Assembly: GCA_903903975.1 (NCBI GenBank)
Contig: CAIVAS010000091.1
Location: 1 to 43,330 of the forward strand
DNA length: 43,330 bases
Source: an uncultured Burkholderiales bacterium
GTDB lineage: Bacteria > Pseudomonadota > Gammaproteobacteria > Burkholderiales > Burkholderiaceae_E
Direction of reading: 5' to 3'
Shown: positions 1 through 9,140 of the stretch, in pieces
How positions within the stretch are numbered: the first letter of the stretch is position 1
How the letters are laid out: the number at the start of each line of letters is the position of its first letter
The notes under the pieces: generated by a model
What the model was told of the DNA's origin: nothing
The model's database searches: none
The model's input: the letters and a program-made list of their open reading frames with translations, nothing else
Program-made: the position numbers and the translations under genes

Positions 1-2280
1 GAACATCGCACCAAGGATCGACTGGAGGTCGGGCACGGTCCCGGGCTTGAGCAGATGGGCCTGTATGCCAGCCTGCTTCATCTGCAGCGCACTCGAGGAC
101 GCCGAGGCTGAGGTCAGCAGCAGCACCGGGGCTTTTTCGCCCATCTGTTGCGTGAGCATCTGGCAAAGGGTCAGGCCATCGAGCTCTGGCATCGACAGAT
201 CGACGATCGCCGCGGCGAACTCGCCGGGTCTGGAACTGATACTGGCGAGTGCCTTGCGCGGATCGGTGAATGACTCGCTGTCAATGCCGAGCTTGGCGAG
301 TTGACGGGCCAGGATCGCCGCACTGCGCGAATTGTCGTCGACCACCGCGATACATCGTCCGCTGAGCAGGCGTTTCGGGTCATTGAGTGGTGCCGATTCG
401 GCTGTCGACCAGGCCATCGGAATCAGACAGCTGAAATGCGATCCCTTGCCTGTTTCGCTCTTGACCGAGACCGAGCCGCCCATCGCTTCACTGAGTCTGC
501 GCGTGATCGACAGCCCAAGGCCGGTCCCGCCAAAGCGCCGGGTGATGGTCGAGTCTTCCTGGGTAAAGGGATCGAAGAGCATTGCCAGGCTCGCCGTCTC
601 GATGCCCACACCAGTATCCGTCACCGACAGATCGACCTGCGCGGTCGGTCCGTCGAGTCGTGCGCTCGCGCTCACCACGATCTCGCCCTGCATCGTGAAC
701 TTGATCGAGTTGGAGACGAGATTGAGCAGAATCTGGCGGATGCGACCCGGGTCGCCGCGAACGAGCGCAGGGAATCCGTCATCGATGTCGAGCACCAGCT
801 CAAGGCCCTTTTCGGCGGCCTTGACCGCCATCGGGCGCAGCGCTTCGCTCAGCAGCTGGGCCATATCGAAGTCGATCCGCTCGATGGCGAGCTTGCCGGC
901 TTCGATCTTCGAGAAATCGAGAATGTCGTTGATGATCTGCAGCAGCGACATTGCCGAATTCTTGGCGATCTGCAGGTACTCGCGCTGAGTCGGGTCGACC
1001 GCCAGATTGAGGGCGAGATCGGCCATGCCGATCAGGCCATTCATCGGCGTTCTGATTTCATGGCTCATATTCGCCAGGAAGTCGCTCTTGAGCCGGTTGG
1101 CGCTTTCTGCCGCGCTCTTGGCGGCCATCAGCTCGCGGGTCACCTGCTTGACGTCCGACTGGTCGATCACCACACCGACCAGACCGGTCGATTTCCCGTC
1201 GGGGCCCTTGATCGCGGCTTTGGTGATCTTGAGGTCGACCTGAGTCCCGTCTTTCAGGGTATGACTGGTCTCGTAGGCCGAGGCAACGCCTGTTGCGAGG
1301 AGTTCTTCTTCCTCGCTGCGTTTCATCCAGGCCGCCGCAGGCACATTGAGTTCGTCCGTGCGCCTGCCGATCATGGCATCGCGACCCAGCAGCGTATTGT
1401 CGAAAAACGCATCATTGCCGCGCACATAGCGAAGCTGCTCGTCTTTGACGAACACCGGCAACGGAATCGATTCGAAAAGTGCCTCGATCAGGTCGGAATG
1501 CCGCTGGATGACGCTTTCTGCCTTGATGCGTGAGCTGATATCGGTGCGTGCGGCGATATACCGTTCGATCACCCCATCGGCATTTAGCACCGGCACGATG
1601 GTTGCCTGGACCCAGTAGTGTTCGCCGCGCTTGTTCCGGTTGCAGATCACGCCGCGCCAGACCACGCCCGAGGTGATCGTTGCCCAAAGGTTTTCAAAAA
1701 AGGCTTTAGGCTGGGTGCCTGAATTGATGATCCGATGGTTCTGGCCAATCAGTTCCTCGCGCAAATAGCCGCTGATGTCGCAGAAGTTGTCATTGACGAA
1801 AAGAATGTCACCACCGGCATCGGTCACGCTCACGATGGCATGCTGATCGAGGGCGCGTTGCAGTACCGAGATCTCGTCCATCGCTTTGCGTTGCCGTTCA
1901 GCCGCGCGTCGCAGGGTCAACGAGGCCTGTTCGACGCTTGCCATGTCGGAGATGTTGCCGTTTTCGCTGAGTTCTGCGCAGGCCAGGCGCATTGCCTCGA
2001 CCATCTGCGTTTGCACCTGTAATTCGGTCGCCAGCCGCGCATTGGCATCGATCATCTCGTCGGACGAGATTTCGAGCGAACGGCCTTTCAGCTCAAGGTC
2101 GCGCTCGAACTGATCAAGGGAATCATCGATACGCGCCAGCAGCGTGCCGAGGCCGCTGGCCAGAAGATGTTCGCGGCTGTCGGGCGCAGTGTTGCCGACC
2201 GCTCCCTGCAGAAGACTGTCGAGCGCCTCCGGCGTCAAGCCGAAAGCTTTCTTCAGGTGTCTGCGAAGCGTCTGATTCAT
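1..2280 (-). CDS. Hybrid sensor histidine kinase (PAS-PAS-HisKA-HATPase-REC), 3' end cut by window
   Basis: A cytoplasmic hybrid sensor kinase that should autophosphorylate on His and pass phosphate to its own receiver. The frame is open for 760 codons without a stop to the window edge. After a charged, helical N-terminal region (about 1-140) there are two PAS domains (about 145-260 and 265-385). The HisKA box NMSHEIRTPMNG follows, with its His near residue 405. The ATPase has the N-box (RQILLNLVSNSIKF), DTGVGI and GGTGLGLSI. A receiver begins near 640 (AVVDDNSRSA), with the phospho-acceptor Asp in AIVDLSMPELDG near 692 and a Lys in LLKPGTVPD near the edge. No membrane segment is seen. The ATG overlaps the stop of the FIST gene by 4 bp, so the two are probably translationally coupled. 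This architecture next to a FIST protein recalls NahK, the partner of NosP. A further output domain beyond the receiver could lie outside the window. Confidence 0.95.
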   Translation of the reverse strand, partial: MNQTLRRHLKKAFGLTPEALDSLLQGAVGNTAPDSREHLLASGLGTLLARIDDSLDQFERDLELKGRSLEISSDEMIDANARLATELQVQTQMVEAMRLACAELSENGNISDMASVEQASLTLRRAAERQRKAMDEISVLQRALDQHAIVSVTDAGGDILFVNDNFCDISGYLREELIGQNHRIINSGTQPKAFFENLWATITSGVVWRGVICNRNKRGEHYWVQATIVPVLNADGVIERYIAARTDISSRIKAESVIQRHSDLIEALFESIPLPVFVKDEQLRYVRGNDAFFDNTLLGRDAMIGRRTDELNVPAAAWMKRSEEEELLATGVASAYETSHTLKDGTQVDLKITKAAIKGPDGKSTGLVGVVIDQSDVKQVTRELMAAKSAAESANRLKSDFLANMSHEIRTPMNGLIGMADLALNLAVDPTQREYLQIAKNSAMSLLQIINDILDFSKIEAGKLAIERIDFDMAQLLSEALRPMAVKAAEKGLELVLDIDDGFPALVRGDPGRIRQILLNLVSNSIKFTMQGEIVVSASARLDGPTAQVDLSVTDTGVGIETASLAMLFDPFTQEDSTITRRFGGTGLGLSITRRLSEAMGGSVSVKSETGKGSHFSCLIPMAWSTAESAPLNDPKRLLSGRCIAVVDDNSRSAAILARQLAKLGIDSESFTDPRKALASISSRPGEFAAAIVDLSMPELDGLTLCQMLTQQMGEKAPVLLLTSASASSSALQMKQAGIQAHLLKPGTVPDLQSILGAMF

Positions 2281-3428
2281 GAATTGACGTGGGTCTCGGC
2301 GAAACTGGTCACGGTCATCGACTGATTATGCAGCGCGCAGGCTGCGAGGTCTTCGCCGCAGATTTCACCGTTTGAATAGAAGCCGCCGATCGCGGTCTGC
2401 GGCCCCACGACATCCGAGAGCCCTTCGGCTTCTTCTTCTGCGCGAGCGCCCATCACCAGTTTTCGACCAACGCAACTGATCGCGAGCAAGGCTTTCGGCC
2501 CGCTTCCGAGATCGCCGAGCGATCGTGCGGCGCCCATGGCTGCCAGTGCCAGGCCATCGGTGGAGGCATGCATCAGCGTGAGGAAACCACCTTCTTCGAT
2601 CGCGCCGGCCAGCGTCAGCGAGCCCTGCGCTTCATCGATGGCGAGGATCGTGCGAATAATTCCGGTGCGCTCGCGCTGCGCCGAACGGATCTCGAACGGA
2701 AACAGCAGGCCCGAGCCAGGCAGATCAGCCGCATAGGCGCCGAGATACTTTTTGTAGATCGCGAGCGCGGGTTCGCCATCGAGTTCATAGAGGACGTTAC
2801 CTTTGGTGCGGGTTGCCTTGCGGGCCGGGCCGAACGCCTTCCAGCCACCCTCAAAGGCGCATCGGATGTCGAGTGAGGCGCCATAAAAGCCAATGATGAA
2901 GGCAGTGCGCGCGCCCGCGCCGACAGGCGTGATTTGATAGGTCCCGGCAAAGGTGCCGGCATCGCCGGCGAGGCCGCCCGACAGGGTGCACTCATCCGGC
3001 AGCACGCTTCTGAGGCCGTCGATCAGCGCCGAACCGTTCAGGTCAGTGCCCGGCGCAATGACCAGTGCGTGTCGCAAACCGTCACTCGCAATGGCGCCCG
3101 CCAGTGCCGCGCCTGCCGTGAAGGCGTCCTTGCCTCGCGGAACGTCGGTCTGGGACCATTCAATGCGGGCGTCGTTCGAGTCGAAACCGATGGCCAGCAG
3201 CGAGAGCGTTCCGTCGTCGACCGAGGTGGCGCTGATCTCGCCGGCGGTCGAGCAGCCAAAGCACAAAGCCTGTGGCCAGGCGGCCGCCACCTGACTCAAC
3301 GCGGCAGGATCCTTGAACCAGTCGAGCGCGGCGAACATGAAAACCAGTTGCGGCCTGATATCGCCGATCAGGGCGCAGGCAGCCTGGATGTTCTGGCCGG
3401 CTTTGATCGATGAGGTGACACAGCGCAT
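2277..3428 (-). CDS. FIST-domain sensory protein (NosP-like), coupled to hybrid kinase
   Basis: A 383-residue cytoplasmic protein with the FIST_N plus FIST_C layout. The N-terminal half carries the typical VFMFAALDW...FGCSTAGEIS opening, and a central GGLAGDAGTF motif is followed by a C-terminal half with FPFEIRSAQRERTGIIRTIL and GGFYSNGEICG. FIST proteins are ligand sensors. Some (NosP) bind haem and nitric oxide and control a co-transcribed histidine kinase. Its stop overlaps the kinase ATG (ATGA), so a sensor-kinase pair is inferred. The ATG is supported by GGAG about nine bases upstream. Which residue might ligate haem cannot be decided from the sequence; an amino-acid or other ligand is equally possible. 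Confidence 0.9.
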   Translation of the reverse strand: MRCVTSSIKAGQNIQAACALIGDIRPQLVFMFAALDWFKDPAALSQVAAAWPQALCFGCSTAGEISATSVDDGTLSLLAIGFDSNDARIEWSQTDVPRGKDAFTAGAALAGAIASDGLRHALVIAPGTDLNGSALIDGLRSVLPDECTLSGGLAGDAGTFAGTYQITPVGAGARTAFIIGFYGASLDIRCAFEGGWKAFGPARKATRTKGNVLYELDGEPALAIYKKYLGAYAADLPGSGLLFPFEIRSAQRERTGIIRTILAIDEAQGSLTLAGAIEEGGFLTLMHASTDGLALAAMGAARSLGDLGSGPKALLAISCVGRKLVMGARAEEEAEGLSDVVGPQTAIGGFYSNGEICGEDLAACALHNQSMTVTSFAETHVNS

Positions 3429-3666
3429 TCAGATTTTCTCCGGTGGCGCGTTAAGCGGCGGGTCATTGTGTCGACGCTGTAATGCTTTGCTTACTCCGCG
3501 AGGATTGCATGCCTTGCCGCGATCGGGAAGTGATGGCTGTGGTTTTGTTTCCATCCGGACAGGCGGGCCGGATGGCCGGTCGATCGAATCCGCCAGGCGC
3601 GTTGCGTCGATACCGGAAGTTGTCTAGCGTGATGTTCCACACCGACTTTCATGGACCTTCCCCACG

Positions 3667-4152
3667 ATGACTTCATCTGCCAATGACCCCTCGTCCCGCG
3701 CTGCCAGCGGCCTCGTCCTGCGCCCGGTGACCCCCGCCGATCATGATCACTGGATGCCCCTTTGGCGTGGCTACCAGACCTTCTACAAGGTGGATATTCC
3801 TGCAGCCACCAGTGCGGTCACCTGGCAACGGCTGCTCGACCCCGATGAGCCGATGCACGCGGTCATCGCCTGGCAGGGCGAGCGCGCGGTTGGGATGGTC
3901 CACTGGATTTACCACCGCTCATGCTGGACGGTCGGCAACTTCGCCTATCTCAACGATGTGTTCGCCGAACCCGACGTCCGCGGCACCGGTGTTGGCCGTG
4001 CGCTGATCGAGCATGTCTATGCGCAGGCCGCCGCAGCAGGCTGCTCGCGGGTCTACTGGCTGACCCACGAGACCAATGAGGTGGCGATGAAGCTCTACGA
4101 CCGCGTCGCGGAAAAGTCTGGCTTTATCCAGTACCGCAAGGCGGTCGGCTGA
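3667..4152 (+). CDS. GNAT family N-acetyltransferase
   Basis: A 161-residue single-domain GNAT enzyme that would transfer an acetyl group from acetyl-CoA to an unidentified amine. The acetyl-CoA motif A is clear near residues 96-117: DVFAEPDVRGTGVGRALIEH, with the RGTGVG pyrophosphate loop. It is followed by ARVYWLTHETN-like strand and LYDRVAEKSGFIQYRKA, the usual GNAT C-terminal end. The gene stands alone, divergent from the FIST gene and convergent with suhB (2 bp apart). No good Shine-Dalgarno precedes the ATG, so the exact start is moderately sure. Substrate unknown. Confidence 0.9.
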   Translation: MTSSANDPSSRAASGLVLRPVTPADHDHWMPLWRGYQTFYKVDIPAATSAVTWQRLLDPDEPMHAVIAWQGERAVGMVHWIYHRSCWTVGNFAYLNDVFAEPDVRGTGVGRALIEHVYAQAAAAGCSRVYWLTHETNEVAMKLYDRVAEKSGFIQYRKAVG

Positions 4153-4154
4153 GA

Positions 4155-4970
4155 TCAGCGCACCGGCGTGAAAAGCGTCACCATCTGGCTGAAAACTTTG
4201 GGTGTGGCAGCCAGCACCTGCTTCGAGAAGATGCAGTCGGCTTCACCCGCCAGGTCGCCAATCAGCCCGCCGGCTTCGCTCACCAGCAGGCTGCCGGCGG
4301 CCACATCCCAGGGCATCAGGCCGATCTCGAAAAAGCCGTCATAGCGACCGCAGGCGACATAGGCCAGATCGAGTGCTGCTGCGCCCGGGCGACGCACGCC
4401 AGCGGCGCGCAGCGACACCGCCTTGAGCATCGTCATATACCGGTCGATGTCATCGACCTCGCGAAACGGAAAGCCGGTGCCGATCAGGGATCCGTCGATG
4501 CGGGTGCGCGGTGAGACCCGGATGCGGCGGTCGTTGAGAAAGGCGCCGCTGCCTTTGCTGGCGGTAAAGAGCTCATCGCGGTTGGGGTCGTAGACGAGTG
4601 CCTGGGTCACCACGCCGCGCTGCATGAGCGCAATCGAGACGCAGTAGTGAGGCAGCCCATGGATGAAATTGGTCGTGCCGTCGAGCGGGTCGATGATCCA
4701 GATGTTTTCGGCCTGCTGCGGCGTCTGTTTCGGAGGCTGATCGGTGTTGCCCGCCGAATGCCCCGACTCCTCGGCAAGGAAGGCATGCGTCGGATAAGCC
4801 TGGCGCAAGGTCGTGATGACGGCCTCTTCGGCGGCGCGATCGACTTCGGTCACGAAATCATTTCGCTGCTTTTCTGCGACCTTGACCGACGCGATGTCGA
4901 GGCTGGCTCGGGTGATGATGCGGCCGGCGGCGCGCGCGGCGCGCACCGCGACGTTCAACATGGGATGCAT
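4155..4970 (-). CDS. suhB: Inositol-1-monophosphatase family protein SuhB
   Basis: A 271-residue Mg2+-dependent phosphatase of the inositol monophosphatase family. In enterobacteria SuhB also joins the rRNA antitermination complex. The start [16 protein letters not shown] matches the usual SuhB N-terminus almost exactly, so the ATG at 4970 is preferred to the upstream one that would add 23 atypical residues. Metal and catalytic motifs are present: LAEESG near 70, [18 protein letters not shown] near 95-112 and [17 protein letters not shown] near 215-231. The length equals the family norm. It is divergent from the symporter gene and belongs to the suhB/trmJ/cysE neighbourhood common in betaproteobacteria. 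Confidence 0.96.
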   Translation of the reverse strand: MHPMLNVAVRAARAAGRIITRASLDIASVKVAEKQRNDFVTEVDRAAEEAVITTLRQAYPTHAFLAEESGHSAGNTDQPPKQTPQQAENIWIIDPLDGTTNFIHGLPHYCVSIALMQRGVVTQALVYDPNRDELFTASKGSGAFLNDRRIRVSPRTRIDGSLIGTGFPFREVDDIDRYMTMLKAVSLRAAGVRRPGAAALDLAYVACGRYDGFFEIGLMPWDVAAGSLLVSEAGGLIGDLAGEADCIFSKQVLAATPKVFSQMVTLFTPVR

Positions 4971-5091
4971 GGGGCGTCGCCTGAAGTAAACCCGGCATTG
5001 TATGCGCCCCGAGCGCACCCGCCTGGCAGGCGCTTGCAACAGCAGGGCTTTGTCGGGTCATAATCCGTCATCCCTCCGAATCGCTTCTGCC
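4971..5091. promoter_or_regulatory. Divergent suhB / symporter intergenic region with candidate promoter elements
   Basis: This 121-bp gap must contain promoters for both flanking genes. Towards suhB, TACAAT on the minus strand (5002-4997) is a good -10 hexamer but lacks a convincing -35. Towards the symporter, CATAAT (5059-5064) lies 19 bp from TTGCAA (5034-5039), a weak arrangement. Both calls rest on hexamer resemblance only. Confidence 0.3.
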
Positions 5092-6528
5092 ATGCTGCTT
5101 GTCCTGGTCTTCGCTTATCTGCTGGTCACGATTGCGATCGGTCTGTGGGCCGCCAAACGGGTCAAAAACACCGCCGACTTTGCAGTGGCCGGGCGGCACC
5201 TGCCGCTGGCGATGATCATCACCACCACCTTTGCCACCTGGTTCGGCTCCGAAACCGTGCTCGGGATTCCGGCGCGATTCGTCGATGGCGGTCTCAATTC
5301 GGTGATCGAAGACCCGTTTGGTGCCGGCTTCTGCCTGATCTTCGTCGGCCTATTCTTTGCCGGGAAGCTCTACCGCATGACGCTGCTGACCATCAGCGAC
5401 TACTACCGTGAGCGCTACGGGCGAGGGGTTGAGGTGGTCTGCTCGGTGATCATCATCCTCAGCTATCTCGGCTGGGTTTCGGCTCAGGTCACCGCGCTCG
5501 GCCTGGTCTTCAACGTGCTGTCGGGCGATGCGATCTCGGTGCCGATGGGCATGGTGATCGGCACGGTGTCGATCCTCGCTTACACGCTGTTTGGTGGCAT
5601 GTGGTCAGTCGCGGTGACCGATTTCATCCAGATGATCATTCTGGTCGTGGGTCTGCTGATCATTGCGGTGTTTGCAAGCCAGCTGGCCGGCGGCACCGAC
5701 AAGGTGATCGAGCTGGCCGCAAGCCGCAATCTCTTCAGGGTTCTGCCGCAGCCGTCGCTGCATGACATCGTGTTCTTTCTCGGCGCGGCGGTCACGATGA
5801 TGCTCGGATCGATTCCCCAGCAGGATGTCTTTCAGCGCGTGATGTCGGCCAAGGATGTCAATGCGGCGACCCGCGGTCCGGTGATCGGCGGCATCTGCTA
5901 CATTTTTTTCGCTTTCGTGCCGATGTTTCTGGTGATCAGCGCACTGATCATCATGCCCGAACAGGCGACGACGCTGCTCGCCGAGGATCCTCAAAAAGTG
6001 CTGCCCACGCTCGTGCTCGAACACATGCCCTTTGCGATGCAGGTGATTTTTTTCGGTGCGCTGCTGTCGGCGATCAAATCAAGCGCCTCGGCCACGCTGC
6101 TGGCGCCCTCGGTCACCTTCACCGAAAACATCTGGCGTCAGTTCAAGCCTCGGATGGGCGACCGTGAAGAGCTGCGCGACATGCGGATCACGGTGCTGGT
6201 TTTCAGTGCCTGCGTGTGTGCCTACGCGATCGTCATGCGCGGCACACCGATCTACGAAATGGTCTCGTCGGCCTATCAGGTGACGCTGGTGGGCGCTTTT
6301 GTGCCGCTGGCAGCCGGGCTGTTCTGGAAGCGCGCGACCACGCAGGGCGCGGTGTTCTCGATCGTGCTGGGCCTGCTGACCTGGCTGTTCTTCATGGCCA
6401 CCGATGCCGGCGAGGTGTTTCCGGCGCAATTGGCTGGTCTGATCGCCGCAGCAGTTGGCATGGCGCTCGGCTCGCTCGGGCCGCAGGCGGTGCGCAATCG
6501 GCACAATGCCCATGTCCTTGCCCACTGA
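5092..6528 (+). CDS. Sodium:solute symporter (SSS family)
   Basis: A 478-residue integral membrane symporter of the SSS family (relatives carry choline, proline, pantothenate or carboxylates with Na+). About 12-13 hydrophobic helices are visible. Family signposts include FATWFGSETVLGIPARF near 45-60 in TM2, LTISDYYRERYG near 100, and AYTLFGGMWSVAVTDFIQM near 165-183, the SSS signature helix. A start at 5092 (MLLVLVFAYLLVTIAIG) puts a membrane helix at the N-terminus as usual; the longer frame from 5002 adds an unlikely basic stretch that overlaps the suhB promoter. It ends 17 bp inside trmJ and may be co-transcribed with it. The substrate cannot be told from sequence. Confidence 0.93.
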   Translation: MLLVLVFAYLLVTIAIGLWAAKRVKNTADFAVAGRHLPLAMIITTTFATWFGSETVLGIPARFVDGGLNSVIEDPFGAGFCLIFVGLFFAGKLYRMTLLTISDYYRERYGRGVEVVCSVIIILSYLGWVSAQVTALGLVFNVLSGDAISVPMGMVIGTVSILAYTLFGGMWSVAVTDFIQMIILVVGLLIIAVFASQLAGGTDKVIELAASRNLFRVLPQPSLHDIVFFLGAAVTMMLGSIPQQDVFQRVMSAKDVNAATRGPVIGGICYIFFAFVPMFLVISALIIMPEQATTLLAEDPQKVLPTLVLEHMPFAMQVIFFGALLSAIKSSASATLLAPSVTFTENIWRQFKPRMGDREELRDMRITVLVFSACVCAYAIVMRGTPIYEMVSSAYQVTLVGAFVPLAAGLFWKRATTQGAVFSIVLGLLTWLFFMATDAGEVFPAQLAGLIAAAVGMALGSLGPQAVRNRHNAHVLAH

Positions 6529-7381
6529 ACGCAGCACGCCCCTGCCGCTGCATCAGACCGACCCGCAGGCACTTGCCCGAGTGGTTTTCGTGCTGGTGGG
6601 CACCAGCCATCCGGGCAATGTGGGCTCGGCGGCCAGAGCGATGAAGACCATGGGGCTGAGCGAACTGCGCCTGGTGACGCCGCGCTATGCCGATGTCTGT
6701 TCGCAGCCTGAAGCGATTGCCTTTGCCAGTGGCGCGACCGATGTCCTGGCGGGCGCACGGCACTTCGCATCGCTGGCCGATGCGCTGGCCGATATCAGCT
6801 TTGCGGTGGCGGTCAGCGCCGAGCCGCGTGAATTCGGGCCTACGCCGCATCCGCCCGAGGTCTGCGCAGCCCGGGCCCTGGCCAGTCTGGCTCAGCGCCC
6901 CGAGCACCGGGCGGCCTTTGTGTTTGGTGCCGAGCGCACTGGCCTGTCGATCGAGTCGGTCCAGATCTGTCACCTTCTGGCCAGCATTCCGGCCAGCCCG
7001 GTCTATTCGTCCTTGAACCTTGCACAGGCGATTCAGATCCTGGCCTACTGCCTTCGCCGCGAAGCACTGAGCGCCGCGTCAGTCGCGGCTGATGCACACG
7101 ACAGACCGCATGCTGCGACCCGATCAGCCGCCACTGATGAAGTCGCCTTGCCGATGGCCAGCGGCGCCGCGATCCAGGGCTTTTTCGACCATCTCGAGCG
7201 GGCCTTGCTTGCGATCGGCTATCTCGATCCCTTGCACCCCAAGAAGCTGATGCCGCGGATGCGACGCCTTTTTCTGCGCACCCGCTTGAGTGCCGAAGAG
7301 GTTGATCTGCTTCGCGGAATCTGCAAGCTGATGGAGCGCGGCCGTGCATCGGACGGGCGCCCGGCTAGAATCGAGCCCTGA
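6512..7381 (+). CDS. trmJ: tRNA (cytidine/uridine-2'-O-)-methyltransferase TrmJ
   Basis: A 289-residue SPOUT-class methyltransferase that 2'-O-methylates position 32 of certain tRNAs with S-adenosylmethionine. The N-terminal motif [19 protein letters not shown] (near 35-53) and the knotted SAM site FGAERTGLS...[13 protein letters not shown] (near 140-175) are diagnostic. The C-terminal region [19 protein letters not shown] matches the TrmJ-specific extension. The ATG at 6512 is chosen because it gives the shortest sensible leader; ATGs at 6455 and 6506 are also in frame. It overlaps the symporter by 17 bp. cysE follows 20 bp downstream, a pairing often seen in betaproteobacteria. Confidence 0.94.
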   Translation: MSLPTERSTPLPLHQTDPQALARVVFVLVGTSHPGNVGSAARAMKTMGLSELRLVTPRYADVCSQPEAIAFASGATDVLAGARHFASLADALADISFAVAVSAEPREFGPTPHPPEVCAARALASLAQRPEHRAAFVFGAERTGLSIESVQICHLLASIPASPVYSSLNLAQAIQILAYCLRREALSAASVAADAHDRPHAATRSAATDEVALPMASGAAIQGFFDHLERALLAIGYLDPLHPKKLMPRMRRLFLRTRLSAEEVDLLRGICKLMERGRASDGRPARIEP

Positions 7382-7401
7382 ACCGACAGGAAGACTCACC
7401 G

Positions 7402-8157
7402 ATGCTCAAGCGAATCAGGGAAGACATCGCCGTCGTGCGCGAACGCGATCCGGCCGCCCGGTCGACGCTCGAGGTCCTTCTCTGTTATCCGGGCATCCAC
7501 GCCATCCTCTTTCATCGCATGGCCAATCCGCTGTGGCGCATGGGTCTGACCACGGCGGCACGATTCGTCTCGCATATCGCCCGCGTGCTCACCGGCATCG
7601 AGATTCATCCGGCTGCCCGCATCGGGCATCGCGTGTTCATCGATCACGGGTTCGGTGTGGTCATCGGCGAAACCGCCGAGGTGGGCAACGACTGCACGAT
7701 TTACCAGGGTGTGACCCTTGGCGGCGTGTCGCTCGGTCGCGGCACCAAGCGGCATCCCACCCTTGAAGCCGGGGTGGTGGTGGGTGCAGGTGCCAAGGTG
7801 CTTGGGTCATTTACCGTGGGTGCGGGTTCGCGCATCGGCTCGAACTCGGTTGTCACCAAGACCGTGCCGCCGGGTGCCACCGCAGTGGGCATTCCGGCGC
7901 GCATCATCAGTGACGATGTCGATCAGCGCCGTGAGGCCGATGCCAACCGGATGGGCTTTTCGGCCTACGCGATTACGCAGGGCGCCGACGACCCGCTCTC
8001 GGTGGCGCTGCATCAGTTGATCGACCATGTCGCGGAGCAGGACAAGCGCATCGACCAGTTGCTCGAATCGCTCGAGCGCCTCGGCGCTGCGCCGCCCGAG
8101 CAAGCCTGCGATGCAGTGCCGCTCGATGCGAGGCGGCTGAGCCGGCTGGTCGATTGA
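7402..8157 (+). CDS. cysE: Serine O-acetyltransferase CysE
   Basis: A 251-residue enzyme that acetylates L-serine with acetyl-CoA, the first committed step to cysteine. The N-terminal helical domain (1-60) leads into left-handed beta-helix hexapeptide repeats: [37 protein letters not shown]..., including the catalytic-dyad DHG. It ends with a longer tail (about 180-251) that may carry regulatory or interaction functions. AGGA about ten bases upstream supports the ATG. It is probably co-transcribed with trmJ. Confidence 0.95.
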   Translation: MLKRIREDIAVVRERDPAARSTLEVLLCYPGIHAILFHRMANPLWRMGLTTAARFVSHIARVLTGIEIHPAARIGHRVFIDHGFGVVIGETAEVGNDCTIYQGVTLGGVSLGRGTKRHPTLEAGVVVGAGAKVLGSFTVGAGSRIGSNSVVTKTVPPGATAVGIPARIISDDVDQRREADANRMGFSAYAITQGADDPLSVALHQLIDHVAEQDKRIDQLLESLERLGAAPPEQACDAVPLDARRLSRLVD

Positions 8158-8287
8158 GGCAGCTGGTCGATTGACGCGATCTCAGTCGCCAGACACGGCT
8201 GTCTGGTCAGACGTCGTGCCTGTTCAGGCTTTTCGACTGTTCGGACGTTTCGCCGTCTGTTGGTCTGAGCGGCCTCGGACGTTTCGC
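8145..8287. repeat. Short direct repeats and hairpin after cysE
   Basis: The last 13 bp of cysE including its stop (GCTGGTCGATTGA, 8145-8157) recur at 8162-8174. A second 13-bp repeat, TCGGACGTTTCGC, occurs at 8241-8253 and 8275-8287. Between them CCAGACA-cggc-TGTCTGG (8189-8206) forms a 7-bp stem with a four-base loop. There is no U-run, so this is not a classical terminator. The gap separates the convergent cysE and lpxH genes. Confidence 0.55.
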
Positions 8288-8303
8288 TGATCAGCGTGAC
8301 GTG

Positions 8304-9095
8304 TCAGCGGGCCAATCGTTCAATCGGCCGCGGCAGGCCATTTTCCCACCGCAGCAGGTGGCCCCGATCGGCGCTCGCATCCCAGTCGGTCAGCACGACC
8401 CGCGTTCGCGACTGAGCGCCGTGCTGCCACCGATGCAGGCCCGGCCGATGCGTGTGCCCATGAATCAGCAGACTTGCGCCGGCGCCATCCATCGCGGCAT
8501 CGACCGCCCCCTGATTCACATCCATCAAGGCGCCGGCCATCTCGCGTTTGCCGGCCTCGCTCGACTCACGCGCATGGCGTCCGATGACAAGGCGCTCTGC
8601 CAGGCTGCGAGCCAGCAATCCCTGCTGCCAAGCCGGATTGCGGCAGGTCTGGCGCCATTGCTGATAGACCAAATCGTCGGTACACAGGGCATCGCCATGC
8701 GCAAGCAGCGTCGCCTCGCCATGCAGTGAGACAGAAAAGGGATCGGTGAGCAGCGTGGCTCCGCAGTGCTGCGAGAACGCGCCGCCATCGAACCCCGGCA
8801 CCGGCACATCGAGCAGAAAGTCACGATTGCCGCGCATCATCCAGACCCGCGTGCCGGCCTTCGCCACCGTCGTCAGCAGGCTGGCAAAACCGGCTGCCAT
8901 TGCGTCGGCGCCATCGTCGCCGACCCACATTTCGAAAAGATCGCCAAGCAGGAAAAGATGCGCCGCCTGGCGGGCATGGCGGGCGATTTGTTCGAGTGCG
9001 TCGTCGACCGTGGCCCGCCCCTGCACCGACAGGTGCAGGTCGGAGGCAAACAGCACCGGCTCGTCGCGAGCGATCTGCAGCGGGGCTTGGGTCAT
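8304..9095 (-). CDS. lpxH: UDP-2,3-diacylglucosamine diphosphatase LpxH
   Basis: A 263-residue calcineurin-like phosphoesterase acting at the inner membrane in lipid A synthesis; it hydrolyses UDP-2,3-diacylglucosamine to lipid X and UMP. All metal-site blocks are present in order: FASDLHLS near 16, LGDLFEMWVGDD near 50-60, RGNRDFLL near 88, LLAHGDALC near 132 and IHGHTHRPGLHR near 212-223. Length is slightly above the usual 240. The neighbouring cyclophilin and TPR genes on the same strand are the typical betaproteobacterial context. The start is supported by homology only; no strong Shine-Dalgarno is seen. Confidence 0.95.
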   Translation of the reverse strand: MTQAPLQIARDEPVLFASDLHLSVQGRATVDDALEQIARHARQAAHLFLLGDLFEMWVGDDGADAMAAGFASLLTTVAKAGTRVWMMRGNRDFLLDVPVPGFDGGAFSQHCGATLLTDPFSVSLHGEATLLAHGDALCTDDLVYQQWRQTCRNPAWQQGLLARSLAERLVIGRHARESSEAGKREMAGALMDVNQGAVDAAMDGAGASLLIHGHTHRPGLHRWQHGAQSRTRVVLTDWDASADRGHLLRWENGLPRPIERLAR

Positions 9096-9140
9096 GGCGC
9101 CAGATCGGTTCGCGACAAGCTGATCGTCGAAGCGCTGTGC

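Noticed and set aside
301-1533. A 410-codon plus-strand frame inside the hybrid kinase
   Set aside because: The minus strand encodes clear PAS, HisKA, ATPase and receiver motifs over the same bases; the plus frame has low-complexity composition only.
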